Assembly (NCBI GenBank): GCA_023053545.1
Contig: JAKZAN010000006.1
Location: forward strand, 5,585,001-5,649,000
Length of the DNA stretch: 64,000 bases
Reading direction: 5' to 3'
Source of the DNA: Lepidurus packardi
Lineage: Eukaryota > Arthropoda > Branchiopoda > Notostraca > Triopsidae
Notes under the pieces: generated by a model
Told to the model about the DNA's origin: nothing
Seen by the model: the letters and a program-made list of their open reading frames with translations, nothing else
Databases searched by the model: none
Program-made: the position numbers and the translations under genes
Shown here: positions 43,744 to 64,000 of the stretch, one piece after another
How the letters are laid out: every line of letters starts with the position of its first letter
Numbering within the stretch: the first letter of the stretch is position 1

Positions 43744-45021
43744 GCTAATTGGCGTCCATTTTGGAATTCATGAAAGTTTGGTTAGCGAAATATAAAGAAG
43801 AAAGACTTTGACTGCCTGTTTTGTACTTGAAGTGTGGGCTTAATCAGCAAATAAGATTAAAATTTAAGTGTTTCTTAACCTTTCCTACTATGGCCTATAT
43901 AAAACCTTGATGTGAACCTTCGTTTATCCTAGAATCTATTACATTGTGCGGCGAATGGGCTTATTTTTACCATCTCGACTATTTACTCAAGCTATCTTTG
44001 TACAAATTACTCTTAATTCATTTCTATTCTCTTAGAAAACATTTCCACTTGAGAATAGTCTCTTAGACAATGGGGAGAGGGTATAATTTCAGGTTTAAAT
44101 GGATCCCGGAAAACACAAAACGTTACTTGTGATGTCATTGCACTCTTCTGACGCTAGCCAAGAATTAGTTCCTGGTAAAACAGATGCCTAACAACCTATT
44201 AAGAGTAGCTGGAATCCTGTACGCCTAAAACTTTCGTAAACTGTCTTGGACGCAAAATGGTAACGAAGGTAAGGTTGAAATCTCGAAGTAATCTCGAAGT
44301 GTATTACATTTATATATTTTCTTCTTTTTCCTTGTCGTGAACGAAATTTATTTACGAAATGTATTCTGGTCTATTGTAGTGAGAGAATTAAATCTTTTCA
44401 AAATCCGGGGAGTAATGTATGATAAATAAGATCTATTTTTGCAAAACAGATGGTTAGAAGCTATTAAAAGTAGTTAGGATACTTGGTAAGCCTAGTAATG
44501 GCATTGTGAATTATCTCAAGAGCGAAGCAATCATTAAAACCTCTAAAACGCACAGAATTTCTGTATTTTCAACAATTTTCCTTGTTGTGACGTCAAGGCA
44601 AGAGTACAATACAACCCTATGCTTTTCATCCAGTTAAATCCTTCCAAACGTAACCATTAGCCCAGACCCAAAACCGAACCCCATAATTTAGTGTTGTCTT
44701 CTATCCGTATTAAACGTGGTGCTCAAAAGGTATTACCCCACGTGACCGTCTTTTACGCAAGCTCATTGGCCGCGTCTTATCCACGAGCGAACTAAACACA
44801 CACGTCCGCCTACCTTCCAGGTTTTCCGTTTTGGCGTTTTAACTTAAAAGATAAACATGCCCACGTGTTATTAAAACGGTGATGATTTCCTTTGTTGGCC
44901 TTCCTATTCAATCTCGGGGAGTCTCAGTCCTCTAAATAAATAACAAAGAAAGTAAGCTCGTTTGCTTAGAAAACGTTCGAAAAACGCCTTGTATTCATCT
45001 TTAATGCGACCTTGACCTTAG
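43744..45021. other. Spacer between the two TPR/RRM genes
   Basis: AT-rich, with no gene seen. It includes a TGACGTCA palindrome at 44588 and E-box-like ccacgtg words near 44738 and 44860. It should contain the 3' UTR of the first gene and the promoter of the second. The ATG at 45022 directly follows a possible acceptor (ccttag), so the second gene may have a further 5' exon in this spacer. Confidence 0.45.
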
Positions 45022-48000
45022 ATGTATGCCAAAGCGGTCATGAAACCGTTATCATTGTCCAAGTCAGCTGTAGATCCTGAACTTCCTACTCATCCTCCAG
45101 TTTTCGACGAGGTACACCTTTCAGTTAACTTTTAATACGTATATAAAAGCTTTATAAACCATCCAGAGTGAATGGAGTGATTTCTAATATTTTACCTGTT
45201 TTAATGTGTATTTTTCTGCCTTTTTCCGCGTTTTACCAGCGTTTGGAACGATACAACAAGTTATGCGACATATGCCAAAACACGATGAGCTTCGCATTAT
45301 GGGCCGAAGCTCGAGCTATCCTGGATAAAGCTGTTGTAAGCGAGCCACGCGAAAGTCGAGCTTTTCTGCTCCGCTCCGAATGCCTCTATGAATTAGGAGA
45401 CTACTTCAATGCCTTCCATGACGCTGATCGAGCTGCATTCTTTAATCTCCATGAAATCCGAGCATTTGCCTGGAGGGGCAAGTGTTTGCTAGCTCTTGGC
45501 GAGCATGAAAAGGCAGAAGAAGATTGGAAGAGAGTCCAAACCGTTTGGGGCAATACACCCGAGGTGCTCGAAGCTCTGAAACGCATCTTTCTATACAAAT
45601 TTGCCGTCTTGAGGATCGAACGAAACGAAGCTGAACGCGCCTGGGCCAAATTTGGCAACTACCAAGTACAATCTTCCTTTCCCTTTTGATTTCTCTAGAG
45701 ATTAAGATGTCTTGGTTGGTTTTAGAAAGCTCTTGATGCGTATTTGAACAAAACCAGCGAAGATGATCAACTGGAAGAGGAAGAAGAAGAAGAAGAAGAA
45801 ATTGATCAAGAAACTAGTGCGGAGGATTTCGTACAAGGAAATAGTGCTGCCGAGGCTCCCAGTCCGGATCCGAGACCAACCACTCCCTGGTAGGTACCTC
45901 GTACTGTGTTTGGATTAAATTAGTTAGTTGTTAGTAAAAAAAATTTTTTAATTTTTAAAAAATTTAATTTTTCTATCTTTTTTTTTGTTGTTTTTTTTAG
46001 TGATTTAAAAGCGAATAGTGCAGTTTGGGTAGGAAACGTGTACGAACACATCAGCGAAGAAGAATTACTCCAGATTTTTGGAAAGTATGTGAGAAGATTG
46101 GAAATAAGAAGAATTTAGAAAATTTTTTAAAATTGTAAAAATTCTTTTTAGACATGGTCGGATTGTTAACTACCGCGTGAATTACAACAGCAAATACGCG
46201 TTTATTAACTACGCAGGTTTGGAAGCTGCCGAAGTCATTGTGCGCAAACTCAACGGATTCCGCTACAAAGGAATCTCATTTTCTGTTAACGGAGTCGCCC
46301 CGGAACGTAAACAGTCGTAAGTTTCTTATTTCCCTTAGAAAATCTCGTTTAAATCATACGGTGTTATGTTTAAGTTATTATTCAATGTATTAAATTAGTA
46401 AAAACCTAAAAGTATGTGTACCAAAAGTGGGATCTTTAAGTTTAAAACGATGTTTTCATGCAGGTACTTTGATATGGTGCGATCCAAAACTATCTGGGTG
46501 GGCAACTTACCCCCCAGTTGCTCAACAAGCGAAGTGACCAACTTATTCTCCAAGTAAACAGGTTCCTTCAATCGTTAAGAAAGAAAAATAGATTATCTTT
46601 GCATTATTTTTGATCATTTTTTACTATTTTTGGATTGCTTTTAATTATTTTTGGACAACAAAGGTATGGGAACATAGTCGACTGTCGAATCTTGGCAGAA
46701 GCTTGCTGTGGGTTTGTGGATTATTCCAATATCGACGAAGCGGCTGCAGCGATGAAGAATTTAAGTGGCATCGAACTTTGTTCTTATTTGCTCAAAATTA
46801 AGTACGCCATGGACAACGGCGGAGTGATAAGCTCGGGAAATTTGAAAGAGTAAAATGAGGCTACAAGCTTTTTCAAAAATTGTTTAGTTGTCTCTGAATT
46901 CTTTTTTTTTATAGTCCAATTAATCCTGGAAAGTACGTAAGCCTTTTTGTGGGCAATCTCTGTGATAGCGTGAGCAAATCAGATTTGGGTGCCTTGTTCT
47001 CCAAGTACGTTAGAAAAATCGTTCTTTGCATTAGTTGAAAGTATTGAAGACAATTAAGTTAAGACAATAGCTTTAATACGACGCAAATGTTGTGAAGCTT
47101 TTGAAGGATATTTTTGTTGGTTTTCGGATTAGGTGTGGGAAGATCCGAAGCATTCGTTTAGTCGAGAAGAAAAACTTTGCCTTTATTATATATTTCCAAG
47201 CCAGTCATGCTGCCAAGGCTATGCAAACTTTACAAGCGTACAAACTCAAGGGATCCAAGTTGTGCCTCAGCTTTAATCCGTGTTGCGAATACGAAATTAA
47301 GGCGGAAACATCCCCGAAATCAAAGGGAACGGAAACCTTAGCAGCCATGGTGCCTTGCAATGGCGTCAGACCCAAGAAAACGGAAGAGTCGAAAACCAAA
47401 TCCGAAAACGGCAAGAAAGAATCGAAATACTCCGCCAAAACCAAGTAAAACTAGACAAAACGCCCAGTTTTTAGCCTATTTTAAGCTTGTAATCGATATT
47501 TAGTGCCTTTTGCGCATTGTAATCGATTACTAAGCTACTTCAGCTCCCCATTTTTAGTATACTTTAAGCTCGTAATCGATGTATAGTGCCTTTTCTAATT
47601 GTAAACAATATGAACGCCATAGCATAGAACGATTTACCGTTGATGAGTTGTAATCGATTATTAAGCTATTTCAAATCGAACGTTACCTTAGCACTTCTAT
47701 TGTGAACATTAGCATTACAAACAGTTAAGATTTAGTATCGGCATTTAGTGATATTTTGATTCGATTATTAATCGATTACTTTGTTCATGTCGTTCAATAC
47801 GTTTACAAAGCTTACCTTGTTATAATGAATGAATTGAAATCTAGTGTAAGAAAATATAATCCATTATTCATTCTATATCCTTGCTACTATTATTATGATT
47901 GTTATCGATTTAAGCATGCATTATTAATCGATTTCTTGGTATTTGAATTGTGTAACGGTTTTGAGTGGCGTTGTTGATTATTTCTCTAGTTTAATCGGTT

Positions 48001-48383
48001 TGTAGTTGGTATTGTAACTAAAATGGAGTTATTTCATTGCAGTCCTTCTAACCCTGATAAGTTTACGAGGATTTTTATCGGCAACATTGATACGAGCAAG
48101 ACTAGCGATAAACAACTCCGTTCGGTGTTCGCCAAGTAAACATCTCCTTGTTCTCGATCATTTTAGATATCTTCTAAGAGGTCATTTCTGTTTTAGAACT
48201 GGGAAAATCGCAGAATTCTTTACTATTCCTGGTCGAGGCTTCGGTTTCGTAGAATATACTTGTGCAGAAAGTGCAACAAAGGCCATGCAAACTTTACAAC
48301 ACTACGAATGCTTCGGCTCCAAATTGAATCTCCAATTCGCCTTCAAAGATCGTCTCCAACCTGTCAAACGTGGGCGAAAGTAA
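45022..48383 (+). CDS. TPR protein with four RRM domains, paralogue of the upstream gene
   Basis: Exons 45022-45111, 45240-45665, 45726-45889, 46001-46084, 46152-46316, 46464-46553, 46664-46849, 46915-47004, 47133-47444, 48043-48135, 48197-48383; 628 residues with consistent phases. TPR-like helices (about 31-140, ALWAEARAILDKAVVSEP) are followed by a degenerate UBA-like stretch (AWAKFGNYQKALDAYL) and a run of nine acidic residues. Then come four RRMs with RNP2/RNP1 pairs VWVGNV/YAFINY, IWVGNL/CGFVDY, LFVGNL/FAFIIY and IFIGNI/FGFVEY. The protein ends in a basic RGRK tail. Each RRM is built from two exons cut at the same place (after the first helix, LF.K) in phase 2, and the inter-RRM borders are also phase 2. 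It shares TPR-RRM order with its neighbour but lacks the CCCH finger. Inferred role: single-stranded RNA binding with a TPR protein dock. No named family assigned. Confidence 0.8.
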
Positions 48384-50440
48384 CTATAGCCTGCCAATAT
48401 TCCTCCAGCTAAACATTCCCTTAACGAAATTTTGAGGTTTTCCATTATTTTTTATTTATTTCTATTTCATTTATTGTTAGAAGGCTTTGTTGGAAGAAAG
48501 AAATCAAAATTATTTTTGGTTTTTTATTTAAATCTTCACTATTCATTAATACTAGTATAATCTGGAGAAATTTCAAAAAGGCATTCCATGTACCTAACTA
48601 TACAACAGTTACGGGTGATCTTCTGGTGCCAAAAAAATGCCATGCCAAACGTTGATATTTTGTTGTTTTTGTATTCGGATTCAAAACTTGCTAAACTTGA
48701 TGTAATTAAAGATTTCTTTCGCAAATAAGTACCACTTTATGGCCCACCACCTCCCACCACCCCCTTAAACACATTCCAATACGTTTAGCAAAGAAACCAT
48801 GGGAAGCATACGTATACTGTACGTTCACATCCGTGACGTCACAAAGCCACGTGAGTATTTCTTTAGAATTATTTTTTTAATAGCGTAAGGTTTCTATAAA
48901 GCTTAGTGTTGTGTGCTAAACTAAGCTTGGCATGGGGAACGTTGAAAAATGACAATAATTTGAAACATAAACAAATTCACTCATTTCAAAAATGCATATT
49001 AATGTTGATGTTGAATTGCGAATCTGGAAACTATCAGACTCTAGACATTAATGTAGCTTATTTTCAAGAAAAATTGCACGCAAATGGAGCACACGGTTCT
49101 AAAGTTATCGTGTTTATCCTTTCCGTGCGCAGACGCAATGCGCGTTCATATACACCCCATGCAAAGCGCCGCGCGCCACCTCGCGGTGGCGTGGGTGTAC
49201 CATGCCACGCTATTTTGGGCTTTTGCAGGAAAAGGGAAGGAAATGTGCCGCAGGCGCCTGTTTGTTCCACTTTACAAAGGAAGTGATAAAATGCAGTTTC
49301 GAGGCACGAGCGAATGTTTTTAGTAGAACATAACCGAATAAAAGTAATTAAGGTCACTAGATTGCACTTGTTTCGGTGCAATTCGTCCGCAAGTACGGGC
49401 TGTGAAGCTGTGAAGCAAGGATATAAGTGATTAAATAAAATAGCGACCCTGCCGTACGGAAACAAAGGAAGTGTAATTGAATACAAGAACAGAAGTTCTA
49501 GCTATAAAAACAGTGAAAGATAATTCGGTTTTAAAGGAGGTTTGACCAACAAAGAAAGTAATTAAGTAGAATGGGATTTCGGTTATGTGGAAACCAGGAA
49601 AAGTAACGAAAGAAGTTAGACTTGTTTTGGGTACACAAAATTCCACTTCCACTTGATTCAGCAAACTATTTTCTTGATCTAAAGCTCGTTTATATATTTT
49701 TATTGTATATTTCTATTGTAATGGTTTGTTTTGAGATTCGGATTGTAGGCTAATTTTCTTTTTTATTTCTTTTTAATACTTTTTTTCAGCCTTTGTTGTA
49801 TTGCTTCATGTAAGCGTTAAATAGCATTGTTTTGCAGTCTTCCAACGTTTACTAGCTCAGAAAATCTTTATTAACTTACTGTTTTCACAGTAGAAAGCGG
49901 ACGGCAGTTGAAAAACTAAGTGAGAACGTTTTCGTCTTTAAATTTGTGGATACTACATGTCTTAGCCATTTAATTACCCAATGGATACCTTTATTAGATC
50001 TAAGTGTTTAATTATACGTACGAGCAACGTAGCCCTTGTATCGTGTCACCAATGTAGGTACCCTGTTTGGAATCTGGTGACACGTGGCGTGTTTCGTCTA
50101 GAGTAGATTAAGTATAAGCTGGAAGGAAGAATTTTAATTGGATGATTGGTAAAAAGTGTCTGGTTGAAGGTCAGTGGACGGTAAAGTAATTTAGTGGTAA
50201 AACATTGTCTCCAGATGGCTAAATGTATGGATTAAAACACGAATCTGCTTTTTTAAAATTAACTAGTGCGAAAATTTAGTAAATGTGATTGACACACCTT
50301 CGGGATTAAGTCTAGCTACATTACTGTCAGGAGTTTTAGTCAAGGAATATAATTCTTTTGTAGATAACAAGTGTTTATCCGTTTCCCATGCTATCTGCCC
50401 ACACGTAGGGAGCTAACTGTAAGAAGGAGCGCTAAACGGT
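48384..50440. other. Intergenic region with a hairpin near 49.17 kb
   Basis: No gene is supported. Around 49152-49202 is a GC-rich hairpin-prone element: tacaccccatgc on the left, gcgtgggtgta on the right, and ccacc-tcgc-ggtgg at its centre. A TGACGTCA palindrome is at 48834, and a reverse-strand copy of the CTTGACAGTAATGTAG-type motif is at 50316-50333. The open frames at 48906-49486 are not recognisable. Confidence 0.45.
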
Positions 50441-50447
50441 AGAAAGA

Positions 50448-50494
50448 TCCCATAAAAGGCGCCGCATAAAAGGTGGAGTGGATTGCTTTCAGTC
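50448..50494 (+). promoter_or_regulatory. Core promoter of the SDR42E1-like gene
   Basis: Two TATA-like words, cATAAAAgg at 50450 and 50465, precede a canonical arthropod initiator TCAGTC at 50489-50494 (A at 50491). The nearer TATA is about 25 nt upstream. The start codon at 50555 leaves a 5' UTR of about 64 nt. Confidence 0.5.
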
Positions 50495-50554
50495 GCTGTG
50501 TAGGTTTCAAAGCTAACTTAGCACCTCGAAAGGGTCTGGGCCATACTTGCATCC

Positions 50555-51783
50555 ATGAAAAGCAAGCGATTCCTTGTGACAGGCGGTGGAGGTTTTGTGG
50601 GATTTCATGTGGGGCTAGCACTGTACGAAGCAGGCCACCAGGTCACGCTATTTGACGTCAAGAAGCCCCATCCAGAATGGGAAGAAGACCTGATACGTTC
50701 GGGGAACAGCAACAAAGGTTCGTGGTCATTTCGGTTGGGCGATATTCGCCGGAAAGATGAGTTGAGTCAAGCCTTCCGTGGACAAGACTGCGTCATTCAT
50801 ACGGGTAAGTAGTGACCAAGTATGTAAACGCAAGCTGTGTTGATGGAACGAAGCAAATTCCTTAGAAGAAGTTTATGTTATGAGAAATTCCAGATGAGTT
50901 TAAAGACGCATTTCACTCATTCGCAGCTTCTTACGGGCTGTCAGGGCGAGACCAAATGCGACCTGCTTGGAACCTGACGGAAGAGATCAACGTCCAGGGA
51001 ACTAAAAACGTAATCGAGTCCTGTTGCGAACAAAACGTACGCGCTCTGGTGTACACCAGCACTGTCAACGTGATCTACGGCGGGAAGAAGATCATAAACG
51101 GGGATGAAAGCATGCCTTACTACCCTTTACACTTACACGGGGATCACTACTCGCGCACCAAGTCTATAGCTGAGCAGATGGTACTTCTATGCAATGGAAA
51201 GACTACCACGGATGGCACAGTACTCACGACATGTGCTTTACGCTTATCCGGGGTGATCGGACCGAAGGACCAACGCGTCCTACCCCGAGTTGTATGGGCC
51301 GTCGAAGCAGGCTTAATGCGCTTCAACTACTTTGATGAAGATGGCGCTCAGGTCCAATTCTGCCACATTCGGAACGTAGTTCAAGCTCATTTGAAAGCTG
51401 CTTTCAAACTATTGGACGATGATTCCAGTAAGGTGGTTGCGGGACAAGCCTACTTCATAGCCGATGGACCTCACAGCAATAATTTGGAATACTTTCGTCC
51501 AATATTCGACGATTTGGGGCAACCTTTCCCTACAAAAACGCTCCCTCTTTGGCTTATGTGGGTAATTGTTTACGTAATTGAATTCGTGTACCTAGTTTTG
51601 TACAAGTTCTATGACTTCACACCATTTATGACCAGAACCGAGCTTCTGAAGACAGGCATTACGCACTTCTTTAGTATAGAAAAGGCTCGAGAGCACTTGG
51701 ACTATCAGCCAATTAAGCCTAACGATCTAGAAGACGTGGTACAAAGCATTGCTCAGCATAAAAAGCGAATGAGAAAAGAATAA
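50555..51783 (+). CDS. SDR42E1: Extended short-chain dehydrogenase/reductase, SDR42E1 type
   Basis: Two exons (50555-50804 and 50927-51783, phase 1) code for 368 residues, close to the usual length of about 390. The N-terminal Rossmann motif is TGGGGFVG (residues 9-16). An acidic residue after beta-2 (TLFDVKK) favours NAD(H), and LGDIRRKDEL is the adenine-ring loop. The catalytic TST near 127-129 is followed by YxxxK at Y158/K162 (YSRTK). The C-terminal third has a hydrophobic segment (LWLMWVIVYVIEFVYLVLY, about 282-300), as in the 3-beta-HSD/SDR42E group, which is membrane associated. Substrate in vivo is not deducible. Family members are linked to sterol/steroid-like redox chemistry. It is complete, with no oddities; the intron falls after the VIHTA strand. 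Confidence 0.9.
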
Positions 51784-52417
51784 GCTAGTCAATTGACTTC
51801 ACACACGCACACTCCTTTTGTAAAGCCAAAGTAATTTCTTGTAATTTATCTGGAAAAGTTTGTCTGCACCTAGTAAGCACGCGTATCTGTTTACTGTATT
51901 AGATTTTTAGAGATTTTTTACGGGTTTGTTTTATGTTTGATGAGTTGCAGCTGAAATGTAGGCTACAGTGTAAAATATACGTTAATAACCCTATGTGATG
52001 ACACGTACAGTACAGTACTGACACATCTTTTTACATCGTTCTATGTGTCTCTTGGCAGCGTTTTCCGTTGCATGCTAGAAAACCTTAGGGAATTACACTT
52101 CTTATCGTGGGTCGTCTGACCGTTTTTAACAAGTATATAATTAACAAATAAGTATACAATTCAGTATTCAATTAAAAGTAAATACGGCAATAATTCTAAA
52201 GTTTCGCGAAAAAGGGACAGATTTTTTTTGGTTTTCCGGCAGGAAAACCAAAACTTCCATAATCCATAACCTTGGTTTTCCGCTAACTTTTTTTTAGCTG
52301 CCAGTTTTTAAATGTGGTTTCCTCACGAGCTTCCTGCAACGTTAATGATTCAGAGCAAATCCGGGCAATAGTCATGCAACGATTGTACAAGACTAATGTG
52401 TTGAAATAAGAAGTGCT
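51784..52417. other. Spacer between SDR42E1 and the receptor kinase
   Basis: About 630 bp, AT-rich, holding the 3' UTR of the dehydrogenase and presumably the promoter of the kinase gene. There is a short inverted word pair around the ttttggttttccggcaggaa and aaccttggttttccg region near 52230-52285. No gene is seen. Confidence 0.5.
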
Positions 52418-60251
<7,834 letters not shown>

Positions 60252-60680
60252 GCGCCAGGCTTTATTTTTCCGTCTCCAATGCCTAACAACGAACTTGATA
60301 AACGTAACTTGACCCAAATCTATGCTGCAGAACAACCCAGTTCTGATCTCAGAGCATCAACATTGTACCAGCCAATTCCAAAGTAGAGTCACCTGTTGAC
60401 AGCTTTGTAAACGAAATAATCAACAAAGTTGGTTTCAATATTTGACATGCTTCGTTTTTTTCCCAAAACAAGAAACGCCCTCATGAGAATAGTTCGACGT
60501 TTAGGATGACGGTCTAATGTGGAGACAATTTCAAATTTTTGAAATTTTCGAACAAGTTTGTTCTGCATACCGGCTTCTTGTTTCTCTACCAGCTCACAAC
60601 TATTGCTTGTATATTGAAATTGGAAAGTCACTAACAATTCAACGATGTTTTAACACATTTTTCGTTACAAAATATTCATT
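60252..60680. other. Spacer between convergent genes
   Basis: About 430 bp between the end of the receptor kinase and the stop codon of FIGNL1 on the other strand. It should contain both 3' UTRs. No gene is seen in it. Confidence 0.6.
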
Positions 60681-63248
<2,568 letters not shown>

Positions 63249-64000
63249 TTTCCTATTTTCGTTGAATTTTCGCGGCTAATATGGAGTTTTTTTCTTTGTA
63301 CAGTCCACACGCGCTAAGGGCTACGCTTTAGATCTCGTTTTACAACAAAGCAGCTTCAAAGACGTACCGTTAGCCGTTTCACGAATTATAGCCCCTCCCC
63401 CAACCCGGTACTACTTGAATTACAAGCCGCTGCAAAGCAAGACAGGTTTAATTGGTTTCTATAAATGCTACTTTAATTACTACTAATTTGCTCAATAAAA
63501 GATTTATCTATCGTCAATATTTTCTTAGTTCTGAGCTTGCAAATGACTCTTGATTAGGTTAAATTAAGGTAATAGTGAGCTACATTAAGCGTACCAGTAA
63601 ACATTTCATTTGCTAGCGCACGTACACTGTAAGTACAACGGATCAATACGGAAGGCATTATGGGTGAAGTTCAAGGTTCATATCACCGTGCGATGCGTGT
63701 ATTGTACGATGAAGGAAATAATATTCCCCCTAATTAATTACTCCCAGGCTTATTTGGCACCCAAATAAATGCCAATACTAATTAATAATCCAGCTTACAC
63801 CCATTTCCGTGTTCAGGGACCTCAGGACATATGTAAGTACGATCGAAAAGGCTTGTATTTTTATCCTATGACGACAACATCAATTCTACACTCGTGTATC
63901 AGGACTGTTCTGGTTTTTGTCACCTTTTTGTGGACTTGACCTCGACCTGGGGTGGGAAAGTTTATCCCGGGATAGAATGACCATGTGTGTACCCATTAAT
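63249..64000. other. Right edge: FIGNL1 promoter region and unassigned DNA
   Basis: The 5' flank of FIGNL1 lies just right of 63248. No TATA box is obvious. The remaining 700 bp hold no recognisable gene. The sequence near 63345-63460 is moderately GC-rich. Confidence 0.4.

Noticed and set aside
49064-49486. 140-codon minus-strand frame overlapping plus-strand frames
   Set aside because: The window around it is non-coding in character and the frame passes through the GC-rich hairpin; no family match seen.

Overview
The window is eukaryotic nuclear DNA. Its genes are spliced, with mostly short introns (about 42-90 nt in the compact genes, 1-5 kb in the first one), GT-AG borders and T-rich tracts. 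A tandem family of ionotropic receptors (protostome chemosensory-type channels) beside a PDGF/VEGF-receptor-like kinase points to a protostome, most likely an arthropod. The very short introns would suit a small-genome crustacean, but the species cannot be fixed from the sequence. All exon models below were assembled by eye from ORF continuity, splice borders and phase. None has transcript support.

Layout. (1) 1-24.6 kb (+): one long gene, an RNF38/RNF44-type RING E3 ligase. Its eleven coding exons (2687-21806) are spread through large introns that hold most of the repeats in the window: a 343-bp tandem duplication, a 'CCGGAGTAACG' motif family, a six-copy ~250-bp intronic element and a cluster of CATTGTT sites. 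A possible alternative first exon lies at 15928-16005. (2) 24.6-39.1 kb (-): four tandem, apparently intact ionotropic receptor genes, each with the same eleven-exon structure and the same TATA/initiator promoter. A dead copy of exon 9 of the RING gene sits between receptors 1 and 2 and shows how the array grew. (3) 40.5-48.4 kb (+): two adjacent related RNA-binding genes. The first has TPR, UBA-like, 2 RRM and a CCCH finger; the second has TPR, an acidic stretch and 4 RRMs. This domain mix is not one I can assign to a named family. (4) 50.5-51.8 kb (+): SDR42E1-type short-chain dehydrogenase. (5) 52.4-60.25 kb (+): a receptor tyrosine kinase with six Ig domains, of the PDGFR/VEGFR/Pvr class. 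It has a 250-bp AT microsatellite, a LINE 3' fragment and two striking palindromes in its introns. (6) 60.7-63.25 kb (-): FIGNL1, an AAA ATPase of RAD51 biology, convergent with the kinase.

The genes are unrelated functionally (ubiquitin ligation, chemosensation, RNA binding, steroid/lipid-type redox, growth-factor signalling, recombination). I see no operon-like logic beyond the two local tandem families. No convincing virus-derived element, tRNA, rRNA or CRISPR array was seen.
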